Shown here one piece after another: positions 53,688-62,590 of a DNA stretch of 64,000 nt. The DNA is from Nocardia abscessus (GTDB lineage Bacteria > Actinomycetota > Actinomycetes > Mycobacteriales > Mycobacteriaceae). The notes below the pieces were generated by a model. That model did no database searches and had not been told where the DNA came from. It saw only the letters and a program-made list of their open reading frames with translations. Position numbers and translations under genes: made by a program. Each line of letters begins with the position of its first letter. Position 1 is the stretch's first letter. Where the stretch lies: contig NZ_JADLQO010000008.1 in assembly GCF_015477775.1 (NCBI RefSeq), positions 264,538 to 328,537 of the forward strand, written 5' to 3'.

Positions 53688-54522
53688 ATGACCTTGCATC
53701 ACACTGTATCCGCTCGGCCGAAGTTGCGCCTCGGAGTCGATTGCCGCCGGACCGAGTTCGACGGGGTCGGCAGGTTCACTTCTCTACTTGTCGACTCGAT
53801 CGCGAAATTCTTGCCGGAAGTTCAGCTGGTCCTGTTCGGCGATCCGGCCGACCTCCGTCGTTATACCGAGTCATGCGTGGTAGTACCTTATTCCGCCGCT
53901 CTCATCTCTGTGCGCGGGTTCGTCGAATTCCCTGCCCTGGCCGCCATGCATGGGATAGACGTATTCCTGGCGCCGCAGTACCATAAACCTCCGGGTCTGA
54001 GATGTCCTCAAATTCGCGTACTGCACGATGCGTACCCGATGCGTGATGACTATCATGGTCCGTCTGCGACTGCCTTCGAGCAGCGCATCGGATCAGCCGA
54101 ACTCGTCGAGCTCGCCGCGTTTCTCGACCTGCCGCTCGACGGCTGCACACCGAGGGAAATCGTAAAGCGCCTCTATGAACTGAGCGTAGCGTGCGCTACG
54201 AGGCTCGTCACGGTTTCGCAGTTCTCCCGAGACGATCTTTTGCGTTTCTTCCCCTCTGTCGCGAATCGGCTTTCTGTCGTCCCTCTTTATTCCGCTGACC
54301 ACCGGAGTGGGACGGGCGGGTACGGGTCCGGCGCGGAGCACATTGTCATGCATGTCGGAGTATGTCGCGGCCGATCTATCCGATGCGTGCGACCGCCTAG
54401 GCGATCTGCTCGACGATTCGGGCCGGCGCGCCGAGTTGTCGCAGCGTGGGTTGCGCCGGGCGGCAGATTACAGTGCGTTACGCACAGCGGCTGCCGTCAG
54501 GGAAGTGCTGCAACTGATTTGA
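53688..54522 (+). pseudogene. family-4 glycosyltransferase with internal deletion and frameshift
   Basis: The first part (53688 to ~54350) reads as a GT4 N-terminal domain: LRLGVDCRRTEFDGVGRFTS, QIRVLHDAYPMRDDYHGP and ATRLVTVSQFSRDDLLRFFP, ending at HIVMHVG where the C-terminal domain should begin. The sequence then continues in another frame with AADLSDACDRLGDLLDDSGR and RRAADYSALRTAAAVREVLQ, the last helices of the same family. The middle ~130 residues with the nucleotide-sugar site are missing. The codon use is less GC-rich than neighbours. Once probably part of a glycan or glycolipid locus with the genes at 56.7-58.7 kb. Confidence 0.85.
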
Positions 54523-54542
54523 TCTGCTCGACCAACCGGAGA

Positions 54543-56135
54543 TCAGGGATGCGATGCCATCGTGTACGGAAGGAACCGCGCGTCGCGATATGGGTCCGGC
54601 GGGATCGGAAGCGTCGCGTATCGAATCACTTCGCGATCGGCAAGCCAACGCAAATGCGTGTCCAGTCGATGCACAAGATTGGCCGGTGCGCCGGGGATCG
54701 AGACGGCGGCCCGGATCGTGGTCACGCGTTCGCGTACGGATGCCCAGTCCCTGCGCTGGACATCGACCAGGAGCAGCAGGTCCAGTGCCGCGAGTGTGCG
54801 ATGCGGTGGCATACCCGCCGCCGCCATCTCGATTCGGTACACGGCTTCGTCGAATTGGGGGTGAGTTCCGACCGCCTGCCCACGTCCTTGCTGCCGGAAT
54901 TCGGTAAGGGCGACTTCGACTCGGCGACGGTCCACAACGAATCCGGTCTCGGCCGTCCCGTCGTTGTTCGCGTACTGTAGGTCGCGCAAATTCCGAAGTG
55001 CTTGCTTGGCGTGCTCGGTCGAGCGGGAGCTGTCGCGTTGCAGTTCGATCGCGACCAATCGCGCCACCCGGTCGTACACGTGGATCGCTCGATCGTTGTC
55101 GTCGGGGAACTCGACACGGGCGAACGAATCGACTTGGCGACGTTGTGCGATCCGAGCCGCGTCGGTGTACCCGTGGATCTGCATCATGTGGATCAGAACA
55201 CTCGAGGCCTTCCAGGCGCGGTAGTCGGAGGGCCCGCCTACCTGGAGTGCGAGCGCACGCCATGCCGCGGCGCTCTCGAATGCCTGAAGGTTCTCGGCAT
55301 CGCGGAGGGCGTTGGATATGATCTCCAGAGCTTGAAGTCGGTGAATCGCAGGTATATCCGGATTTCGCACGACTTCGAGTGCGTTGTTCGCGAGCAGTGG
55401 AACGAACTCCCGGTCGCGGTTACTCCATGCCCTGGCGAGCTCACCGACCGCGACGTCCGGATCGGTGGAAAGCCGATAGGGGACAACGACCATCTTCTTC
55501 TGTGCCTGATCGGCTACGAAACGGTCCGGGCGGAGCGGCTGGCTTCTGATCACATTCACGCGGTCGGCGACAATGTCATAGGCGCGCTTGCGTACCCAGC
55601 GCTTGGACCCGACGCGACGCACCCGGGGGCCGCCGAGCCGGTCCGCAGCGAAGGAGCGGATCGCCTCGAGCTCCTCCGGCGCGGCCTCTTCGGCGGCGAG
55701 ATGCCTGGACAGGCGAGCCAAGTGGACGACAGTGTCGATGTTCTCGTCGATGTGGCCGCCCGGCGGGGGTGTCTGCTTCTGAAGAAGCTGCTCGGCAAAG
55801 TGGTTGGCGATGATTCGGTCCACATCGACAATCCATTGCCGGACGGTGCGGGTCGAGACGCCGTACGTGGCGGCGAGATCTGCCTGGCCGGGAGCGTCCA
55901 CCGCAAGTCGGGCGGCGGCCGCCCATACCGCCTTCTGCGCGGGCGTGATCAGCTCGGCGGCACAGGCTCGGCCGAGAATTTCGCCCACGGTGTGGCGGAT
56001 CCGAGCAGTCCGCTCGGCGGATCCGCTGCCGAGCCAGGCCGGGCACGGCTTGCCGCGGCGAGTGGACGACAGCCGGGATCGCAACCACTGGCGCAGATCG
56101 GCGATGTGCTCGGGCGTCAGTTCGGTCGTCGCCAT
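54543..56135 (-). CDS. large HTH protein of unknown function
   Basis: A 530-residue protein. Residues ~75-125 (AQKAVWAAAARLAVDAPGQA, DLAATYGVSTRTVRQWIVDV) form a helix-turn-helix like sigma region 4. The rest is mainly helical with repeat-like parts (IPAIHRLQALEIISNALRDA, EHAKQALRNLRDLQYANNDG, TLAALDLLLLVDVQRRDWAS), perhaps a TPR-type sensor. It is probably a transcriptional regulator. ATG at 56135 has AGGG upstream; the frame is open to 56201. It is divergent from the small membrane gene at 56256 and its codon use is lower in GC than the left half. Confidence 0.75.
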   Translation of the reverse strand: MATTELTPEHIADLRQWLRSRLSSTRRGKPCPAWLGSGSAERTARIRHTVGEILGRACAAELITPAQKAVWAAAARLAVDAPGQADLAATYGVSTRTVRQWIVDVDRIIANHFAEQLLQKQTPPPGGHIDENIDTVVHLARLSRHLAAEEAAPEELEAIRSFAADRLGGPRVRRVGSKRWVRKRAYDIVADRVNVIRSQPLRPDRFVADQAQKKMVVVPYRLSTDPDVAVGELARAWSNRDREFVPLLANNALEVVRNPDIPAIHRLQALEIISNALRDAENLQAFESAAAWRALALQVGGPSDYRAWKASSVLIHMMQIHGYTDAARIAQRRQVDSFARVEFPDDNDRAIHVYDRVARLVAIELQRDSSRSTEHAKQALRNLRDLQYANNDGTAETGFVVDRRRVEVALTEFRQQGRGQAVGTHPQFDEAVYRIEMAAAGMPPHRTLAALDLLLLVDVQRRDWASVRERVTTIRAAVSIPGAPANLVHRLDTHLRWLADREVIRYATLPIPPDPYRDARFLPYTMASHP

Positions 56136-56255
56136 GCTGCCCTGCTTCCGCTTTGTGCTACGCGGCGCCGCGAGGGGCGGATTCGGGCGAGTGAGTCGCA
56201 CATAGTCGATTCACGGCCTTCGCCACTACGGGCCGACGGAACAGAAAGGAATTCG

Positions 56256-56585
56256 GTGTCCATCTTCGACAGGTCATCCGACCGGATCCGCCGCGTCCGG
56301 TTCGTCGTAGGAATGTCCATCCTCGGCGGTATGACCATCTTCTCGCTCATCAGTAACAGCTCCGATCGACTGCAGGTATGCGAAAGCACGCAAACTGCCC
56401 ACGTGGAGCCCGCGGTCTCTTGCCGGCCGCTGAAGTCCCGGGATCCGGCGGTCCTCTTCGCGGCGTCGGCCGCCGCGATATTGCTGGCACACGAAACCAG
56501 GGGGCTGCAGCTCCCCGGCGCCGGGGTGCTGCAGCCGTTGATGCCGAACTGCCCGGTGTGCAGTAGGAGGAAGATTCGGGGGTGA
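56256..56585 (+). CDS. small membrane protein of unknown function
   Basis: A 109-residue protein with two hydrophobic stretches (RFVVGMSILGGMTIFSLISN and AVLFAASAAAILLAHETRG) and several cysteines, including the C-terminal MPNCPVCSRRKIRG (CPxC), a possible metal or redox site. GTG at 56256 has AAAGGA seven bases upstream. No family recognised. Confidence 0.65.
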   Translation: MSIFDRSSDRIRRVRFVVGMSILGGMTIFSLISNSSDRLQVCESTQTAHVEPAVSCRPLKSRDPAVLFAASAAAILLAHETRGLQLPGAGVLQPLMPNCPVCSRRKIRG

Positions 56586-56658
56586 TCTGATCCGGTAAGT
56601 CGATCGGCGGGAGCAGGCGTCGTGCAACGGCGCCTGCTCCGGCCAGTTGTCATGGGAG

Positions 56659-58047
56659 TCACCGGCGCTCCTGGTACGAGGAGTATTCGCCGCCGCCGAG
56701 TACTCCGGAATAGTCGGCGGGCATGGAGGCGGCCCGCCGGCCGAGCCGCAGCGCCTGATCGAGATTGATGTAGACCCCGGCGCCTTGTCGGCCTGTGCTG
56801 ATCAGTCCTGAGCCGAATCGAGCCATCTCGGCGTCGAATTCTTCGAGCAGGCCGCGAGTGGCTTCGAAGTTCGCGTACGCGTTGTGCAACGTGTCGAAGC
56901 CGAGCAGTTCGTACTCGCCGCCGTAGATGATCGACAGATCACGGTGCACCTGAGCGGTGTAGTCGGGCACCTGGCCCGACGGGACCGTGTACTCCAAGCC
57001 GATGAGTCCGGGCGGGCACGCCAACCCCTTCCAAGCGCCGTAGTTCTGGAAACGATTGGCGCGAACGCCGACGTCATGGGTGTACAGCCATTGATAGTTC
57101 TCCCACATTCGGGGCAACGACGACACCCGGACCAGCGCGACGATCAGGTCTCGTCGGATCGCATTGCGCGCGAGTCGCGCGCTGAGCGATGTCAGGCCGA
57201 TGCACGAGGCGAGGTCCTCCGGAGGCGCCGTGGAGATGACCCTGCGGGCCGTGATGGTTATCGGTCCGCCCGGTCCCAGGACATCGACCGACAGCTCTCC
57301 GGAATTCGCTTTCCCGATCGCGACCGGTTGGGAATCGAACAGCAGATTCGCCCCCGCGAGAGATTCGGCGAAGCGAGACCAGAGCCGCCCGAGTCCCCCC
57401 TCGGGGTACAGGAAATGATCGGCTTCCGTCGGAGCAGGGTGCCGGTTCGGCCGAGGCAGCGCGGCCTTCAGTACTTCACGCAGCGGCGGTACCGCGATTC
57501 GTTGCGCGGCCCACGCAGCCGGGATGTCCGTCGGCTCGACACCGAAGACCTTGCGAGCATGGGGATCCATCAGCGCATCGGTGAGATAGTCCCCGTAGCG
57601 ATTGGTCACCCAGGCAGATAGCGAGTCCTCGTCACGCAGTGGCCGAACCCGGCGGCGCGCCATGGAGGCCGCTGCCCTGAGCCGGGTGCCCAGGGGTGTC
57701 ACCTGCGCGAACTGTCTCCATTCGACGGGGTAGGCGATCACCCGCCCACGCCTGAGTATGCCGCTGCGGCGGCCGACCCTGTGCAGCGGCAACCGGCCCA
57801 GCCCTTCAGCCAATTCGGACCATGCGCGACGTTGGCGCGCTGTGGTCGCGAGTAAGCGATGCCCGCCGGGATCGACTTCGAACCCGGCGATTTCGGCCGA
57901 ACGGGCCAGGCCACCAACCGTTCCGGTTCGTTCCACGATCGTGACGACGAGTCCCGCGCGCACACAGTCGGCGGCCGCCGCCAGGCCGGTCGGCCCTGCG
58001 CCGATCACGAGCACATCGGAATCGGGCATCGAGGTGCGCGCGCTCAC
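56659..58047 (-). CDS. FAD-dependent oxidoreductase (phytoene desaturase/UGM-like)
   Basis: A 462-residue flavoprotein. The FAD-binding start is VLVIGAGPTGLAAAADCVRA, followed by VVTIVERTGTVGGLARSAEI and DPGGHRLLATTA; the C-terminal flavin motif is near GAGVYINLDQALRLGRRAAS. The fold family covers phytoene desaturases, protoporphyrinogen oxidases and UDP-galactopyranose mutases; this protein is not clearly any. GTG at 58047 overlaps the stop of the cis-prenyltransferase by four bases, so the product probably acts on a prenyl or prenyl-linked compound. Inference only. Confidence 0.85.
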   Translation of the reverse strand: MSARTSMPDSDVLVIGAGPTGLAAAADCVRAGLVVTIVERTGTVGGLARSAEIAGFEVDPGGHRLLATTARQRRAWSELAEGLGRLPLHRVGRRSGILRRGRVIAYPVEWRQFAQVTPLGTRLRAAASMARRRVRPLRDEDSLSAWVTNRYGDYLTDALMDPHARKVFGVEPTDIPAAWAAQRIAVPPLREVLKAALPRPNRHPAPTEADHFLYPEGGLGRLWSRFAESLAGANLLFDSQPVAIGKANSGELSVDVLGPGGPITITARRVISTAPPEDLASCIGLTSLSARLARNAIRRDLIVALVRVSSLPRMWENYQWLYTHDVGVRANRFQNYGAWKGLACPPGLIGLEYTVPSGQVPDYTAQVHRDLSIIYGGEYELLGFDTLHNAYANFEATRGLLEEFDAEMARFGSGLISTGRQGAGVYINLDQALRLGRRAASMPADYSGVLGGGEYSSYQERR

Positions 58048-58718
58048 GCGGTGACCCGGGTCTGGGCGGCCGGATCTCCGCCGAAGCGCCGATCGCGGGA
58101 CGCGAACTGGTCGATGACGAGATCCAGATGAATGTCGGAGAACTCCGGCCAGTACTCGTTCACGAATGTCAATTCACTGAAGGCGACCTGGGGCGGAATG
58201 AAACCACTGAGGCGGTGCTCGCCTCCGGTTCGGACAACGAGATCGACCGGCGGAATATGTCCGAGGCAGGCTGCTTGCGGCACATCCGTATACCCTGATT
58301 CCCCGCCGTAGTTGACGAAGAAAGCAACGTGGTCCGTATTCTCGGTCGAAGCATGGCGGCACAAGTCCGATAGTTGCCGAGCCTCGGCTCGCAGCGGCGG
58401 CGGAAATTCGCTCGAGTCGATTTCTCCGACAAGGTGCGGGGTGGCCTTCGTGGCCTCTGCCCACTCCCGGAAGAATTTCGTCAGCAGTTGCAGAAGATGC
58501 TCGACCTCCGCACTGCTGCGTCGCATATTGGCCGACGACAGGAGATAGTACGAGCGCCAGGGAATTCCGCGTCGCTGGCATGCCGTGTCGATGGTGAGTA
58601 CATTGCTGTAGCCCGCATCGTGCCCGGTCGAGGGGGGAAGATCGCGATCTCGGGCCCAACGCCGATTACCGTCGACGATGAATGCGATATGCCGAGGGTT
58701 CCTGGAGGTCGATTGCAC
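58044..58718 (-). CDS. cis-prenyltransferase (UppS-family), divergent
   Basis: A 224-residue member of the undecaprenyl-diphosphate-synthase family, which condenses isopentenyl diphosphate in cis. Visible are IAFIVDGNRRWARDRDLPPS (usual GNGRWA changed to GNRRWA), the helix with SSANMRRSSAEVEHLLQLL, and RTGGEHRLSGFIPPQVAFSE with LTFVNEYWPEF. It is shorter than housekeeping UppS (~250) and its motifs are divergent, so it probably makes a short or unusual prenyl chain for a dedicated pathway. The start is GTG. Coupled to the flavoprotein. Confidence 0.85.
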   Translation of the reverse strand: MQSTSRNPRHIAFIVDGNRRWARDRDLPPSTGHDAGYSNVLTIDTACQRRGIPWRSYYLLSSANMRRSSAEVEHLLQLLTKFFREWAEATKATPHLVGEIDSSEFPPPLRAEARQLSDLCRHASTENTDHVAFFVNYGGESGYTDVPQAACLGHIPPVDLVVRTGGEHRLSGFIPPQVAFSELTFVNEYWPEFSDIHLDLVIDQFASRDRRFGGDPAAQTRVTA

Positions 58719-58898
58719 GGGCGGCCTAACTATCGAAGTTCACATACGAGTTCGATACTCGCAAAAGTTGAACTTGCCGAACAGATCGAAAATCGACCGG
58801 GAAGTTCGTGCGTCGAGCAAGATCTTGCGTGCTAGGCCGATCGCGGAATGGGCAGGCAGGCGGGAGGTTTTCGGTGGATTCGGGTCAGCAGTGACGGC

Positions 58899-58996
58899 TC
58901 ACTCCGATCCCACGTCATAGATGACCAATCCGGCGGTAATGAGCAGGCCGCGCGGGTGTCGGCCCGATGCGGGGTTCGGGGTGGTCGCGAGCATTG
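58899..58996 (-). pseudogene. methyltransferase fragment, copy of part of the 49113 gene
   Basis: Minus-strand codons read AMLATTPNPASGRHPRGLLI then TAGLVIYDVGSE and stop, matching SMLATTPNPKSGRRLRGLLT AAGFAIDDIGSE-type sequence of the gene at 49113-49973. DNA identity is high over ~90 bp. No SAM motif is present. It is a duplicated remnant inside the gene-free stretch 58719-59260, the rest of which shows nothing recognised. Confidence 0.75.
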
Positions 58997-59260
58997 CCTT
59001 CGACAGGGGGCGAGTACGTGAGCGGCGCCGACGGCAGTCCGGTCAGCGTAGGCAGAAGCTGATCGATGCGGTGGGTACGCCTGGTTTGTTTGCGACCGTT
59101 GCCGGGTAAGCACCTGCTTGGCTCGCGGTTTCGACGAGCCCGCGTTCTGAGTTGGTGTGGGAAGTGAAACGCCCGTGCATGGTGCGGACCTTCTTTCGGT
59201 AGCTGAGCGGGTGTGCACCCGCGAATGGTTCGACCGGCCCGACGACAAAGGGAGCGTCAG

Positions 59261-60079
59261 ATGACCGAACCCGGTTCCACCGATCTCAAGAAGCGGCATC
59301 GCGCCATGTGGGCACTGGGCGACTATTCGGCCGTCGCCACCGAAGTCATCCCGGGGCTCGGCCGGCGTCTGGTCGAGGCTTGCCGTATCGGCCCGGGGCA
59401 ACGTGTGCTGGACATCGCGGCCGGATCCGGGAACGCGGCGATCCCGGCCGCGGAGGCCGGTGCGGACGTCGTGGCGAGCGATCTCACGCCGGAGTTGTTC
59501 GAGGCGGGTCGGCGGATCGCCGCCGCAAGGGGCGTCGACCTGCAATGGCAGGAAGCCGACGCCGAGGCATTGCCCTACGCCGATGCCGAGTTCGACGCCG
59601 TGATCTCGTGTGTAGGCGTCATGTTCGCGCCGTTCCACCAGGCGGCCGCCGACGAGGTGGTGCGCGTGGCCAAACCGGGCGGCACGATCGGACTGATCAG
59701 CTGGACGCCCACCGGATTCATCGGGCAGATGTTCGCCGCCATGAAACCGTTCGCTCCGCCGCCCCCGCCCGGCGCGCAGCCGCCCCCGCAGTGGGGCGAC
59801 GAAACGCATGTCCGGTCCCTGTTGGGTGATCGCGTCGCCGACTTGGAGCTACGGCGCGAGAACGCGGTCATCGACCGTTTCGCCGACGCCACCGAGTTCC
59901 GCGACTTCTTCAAGACCTACTACGGACCGACGGTCGCGGTGTACAAGGCCATTGCGGGGGATCCCGACAAGATCGCGCAGTTGGACCGCGCACTCGCGGA
60001 GCTCGCGGCCCGCCACGATGTGGGCAACGGGCGAATGGAATGGGAGTACCTTTTGGTCACCGCACGCCGGTCGGCCTGA
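59261..60079 (+). CDS. class I SAM-dependent methyltransferase
   Basis: A 272-residue methyltransferase: motif I QRVLDIAAGSGNAAIPAAEA, motif II VVASDLTPELFEAGRRI, AEFDAVISCVGVMFAPFHQA and VVRVAKPGGTIGLISWTPTG. The proline-rich loop KPFAPPPPPGAQPPPQWGDE in the cap is a mark of one actinomycete subgroup. Substrate unknown. ATG at 59261 lies eight bases after GGGAG; 16 more codons are open upstream. Confidence 0.9.
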   Translation: MTEPGSTDLKKRHRAMWALGDYSAVATEVIPGLGRRLVEACRIGPGQRVLDIAAGSGNAAIPAAEAGADVVASDLTPELFEAGRRIAAARGVDLQWQEADAEALPYADAEFDAVISCVGVMFAPFHQAAADEVVRVAKPGGTIGLISWTPTGFIGQMFAAMKPFAPPPPPGAQPPPQWGDETHVRSLLGDRVADLELRRENAVIDRFADATEFRDFFKTYYGPTVAVYKAIAGDPDKIAQLDRALAELAARHDVGNGRMEWEYLLVTARRSA

Positions 60080-60317
60080 GCGGAGCAATTGGCTTCAGCG
60101 CTCGATGACAGGCCTCGTGCTCGTGGCGACGGGGTTTCCACCGGGATCCCAGGCCAGCGCCCATTGTGCGTTGTGCGGCGATGCTCGTCGTGCTTCAGCC
60201 TCCGCTCAAGGGGTTAGCGGAAGGCAGGGGCAGCGCCCTGAGCGAAGGCGATGACGCTAGGGGCCACGGTGTCGTGCTTGCTGGTGGCCGCTCGCGGTAG
60301 GCAGGCGAGCGCGGCCA

Positions 60318-61037
60318 TCAGGAGGCGGAGACGGGGTGATGGCGAGTCGGATCGTACTGCTCGAAATAGGTCTCACCCACGGCGAACATTCCGCGTTGGG
60401 GCAGCCAGAAGTCACCCAATCTGGTCTGCTCGGCCAGTGGCCCGGGAGGACCGATGTCGCTGCCATCGATCCGGGCACTGCTGGTTTCGACGGTCCACAG
60501 CATCCGAGGATTGGCCAGGAACCACTGACCGTTCGGGGAGGTGCCGCGCAACCGCACCCGCCCGACGCCCAGCGCAGGCCCCGCGACCCGCGACATGAGC
60601 GACAAGACGGCAGGACTTCGCCATAGAGCGGCGGGCATCATGCGACCGAGACCCGTCATCACTACCGTCGCCGCCGATCGTCCCAGCTCGAGATCCCACA
60701 CGATCCGGTCGCGCACCTGCACTGTGAGCGCGGAGGGACCCGTCCAGGTCACCGAGATGTCTTCCACTCGCGCGTCTTCGAGCGCCGAGCCGAAGTAGCG
60801 GGCGCAACTGGTCGCCGGGGAGACGCTGCTGTAGATCACCCACTTGCCTGCGGGGTCTCGATGCCACACCGCGTCGTATCCGGCACCGACCGAACTGGCC
60901 GGGAAATGCCGCAGCGCCAAGTAGTGGCCGCTGGCGAAGGGCATCCCCATCACCCCGTAGCCGGAGAATCGCTCCTCTCGCGCACCCGGTGGGAGCGCTA
61001 TGTCGATTTCTGCGATCGATCGTGGGCTGTCGGTCAT
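60318..61037 (-). CDS. conserved-looking protein of unknown function
   Basis: A 239-residue soluble protein: FSGYGVMGMPFASGHYLALR, WHRDPAGKWVIYSSVSPATS, RVRLRGTSPNGQWFLANPRM and FWLPQRGMFAVGETYFEQYD. It has no signal or membrane helix and looks beta-rich, perhaps a lipocalin- or acetoacetate-decarboxylase-like ligand binder; no motif proves it. GAGGAGG precedes the ATG. The 238 bp after its stop hold no supported gene. Confidence 0.75.
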   Translation of the reverse strand: MTDSPRSIAEIDIALPPGAREERFSGYGVMGMPFASGHYLALRHFPASSVGAGYDAVWHRDPAGKWVIYSSVSPATSCARYFGSALEDARVEDISVTWTGPSALTVQVRDRIVWDLELGRSAATVVMTGLGRMMPAALWRSPAVLSLMSRVAGPALGVGRVRLRGTSPNGQWFLANPRMLWTVETSSARIDGSDIGPPGPLAEQTRLGDFWLPQRGMFAVGETYFEQYDPTRHHPVSAS

Positions 61038-61179
61038 CGCCAGCCTCCTCGCGGAGTGGACTCGTAGCGATCATCTTACGGCCGGGGAGGGGCGGACGGC
61101 TGAGACTCGACTCGCGACCGGCAGAAAGCCTGGCTGGCGAGACGGCGTGCTGTTGTCACCGGCCCGCTACGCCGACGCG

Positions 61180-61788
61180 TCAGCGGTCATCTTTGACGGC
61201 CAGGTCCACGACCTGCTCACCATCTGGGGATATCACAGGCTGGTCGGGCCGCGGGGCAGCCTCATGATCGGCGGTGTCGATCCAGTAACGCCGTGCCGGA
61301 CCGAGCTCAGTGTCCAGGATGCGCTCGAGGACGCCGCCTCGGCGCTCGATGGTCTTCGCCGAGGCGATGTTGTCGGCCGCGCAGACGATCAGCACCCGGT
61401 CCATTCCGAGGTTCCCGGCCTCGTCGAGCATCCGGCCGAGGGCCCAGGTGGCCAGCCCGCGCCGACGCGCGGACGGCCGGATGCCGTAGCCGATGTGGCC
61501 GGCCCACCGCACGAAGTCGTCGAACCCGTGCCGCAGCGCGATCCCGCCGAGTACTCGGTCGCCCTCGACGATCCATCGATAGGTGCAACGCGCCCGGGTC
61601 GCTTCGACCGCCGCCACCCCCGATTCGGCAGCCAACCGGGCCACCCAGGCCGCGAAACCGGTCGGCGAGTCGACCTCGTCGGAGGGCCGCAGCCCGAAGC
61701 CGTCCTCGTGCCGGCCGGGACCCCACTCGGCGTGCGCCTCGAGCCAGGCGGCGTGCAGACGCGTAGTAGGAGCGATCAGAGCGGGCAT
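61180..61788 (-). CDS. GNAT-family N-acetyltransferase
   Basis: A 202-residue acetyltransferase with the acetyl-CoA loop GHIGYGIRPSARRRGLATWA (RxxGxA) and the following MDRVLIVCAADNIASAKTIE, RRGGVLERIL ending, all typical of the RimJ/RimL-like GNAT group. It acetylates an amine of unknown kind. ATG at 61788 is taken as the N-terminus of the fold; the frame is open to 61827. Confidence 0.88.
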   Translation of the reverse strand: MPALIAPTTRLHAAWLEAHAEWGPGRHEDGFGLRPSDEVDSPTGFAAWVARLAAESGVAAVEATRARCTYRWIVEGDRVLGGIALRHGFDDFVRWAGHIGYGIRPSARRRGLATWALGRMLDEAGNLGMDRVLIVCAADNIASAKTIERRGGVLERILDTELGPARRYWIDTADHEAAPRPDQPVISPDGEQVVDLAVKDDR

Positions 61789-61962
61789 ATCGCGACGATA
61801 CCGATTCGGGCTGAACTCCGACCGCATCGCGGCAGTCGGCGCGAAACGGAGGCCGGTGGCCGATACCGGCGGGCAGACGGTGGCGATTGTCGTGAGCGGG
61901 GCGATCGACCAGCGCGGCGCGCCTGCCCGGAGTCGGCGCCGTCCTTTGGAAGTATTCGGTTC

Positions 61963-62439
61963 GTGTCGGATTGGGTGGAAGTGACCCTCGATCGTGAGTC
62001 GCTGAACGCCGGCGACGATTCACGGCCGCACGGCCAGCGCTGGATGTTTCCGGCCGCGTCCACGATCTATGAATTGGTGATCTGGATTGCTTCGCATTAC
62101 CTGCCCCGAATACCCGGCGTCCACCACTGGGAGCTTTACATAGATTCGGACAACACCCACGACGGTTGGATCTGCACAGGAAGCATGGGTTGGCCCTTCT
62201 GGGGGTGCCCCCTCGGTGTCCTGTACATGCATACTCACGATGTGGGACCTATCGGGGACCTGGAAGACCGTGTAACCCTGTACCTTTCGGGAGATTGGAA
62301 ATTGGGGGGTCTCGCCCGCACGTCGCGCCTGAAAGTGACAGCCGCATATACCTATAGAGACCCCGCAGAACCGATGAAGGTCAGCAAGATTCTCGAAAGC
62401 CGATCCTTCGAGGGCGGCAGGCCCATCCGGGTGGACTAG
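61963..62439 (+). CDS. small soluble protein of unknown function
   Basis: A 158-residue protein: WVEVTLDRESLNAGDDSRPH, STIYELVIWIASHYLPRIPG, HHWELYIDSDNTHDGWICTG and YRDPAEPMKVSKILESRSFE. Rich in aromatics, lower in GC than the left half. The layout recalls small immunity-type proteins but no toxin is adjacent. GTG at 61963 is the best start. Confidence 0.6.
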   Translation: MSDWVEVTLDRESLNAGDDSRPHGQRWMFPAASTIYELVIWIASHYLPRIPGVHHWELYIDSDNTHDGWICTGSMGWPFWGCPLGVLYMHTHDVGPIGDLEDRVTLYLSGDWKLGGLARTSRLKVTAAYTYRDPAEPMKVSKILESRSFEGGRPIRVD

Positions 62440-62590
62440 TGCCGCGCCCAGAATGGTGATGCCGTAACTGCCCGGCGCTGTTCCCGTGGGCCCCAGTCGA
62501 AGTCGATCCGCAACCGCCGAACCGAGGACATTCGAGAACGTCCTTCCTCAGCGACCTGACACACCACCGACTGCTGACATGATGAACGCT

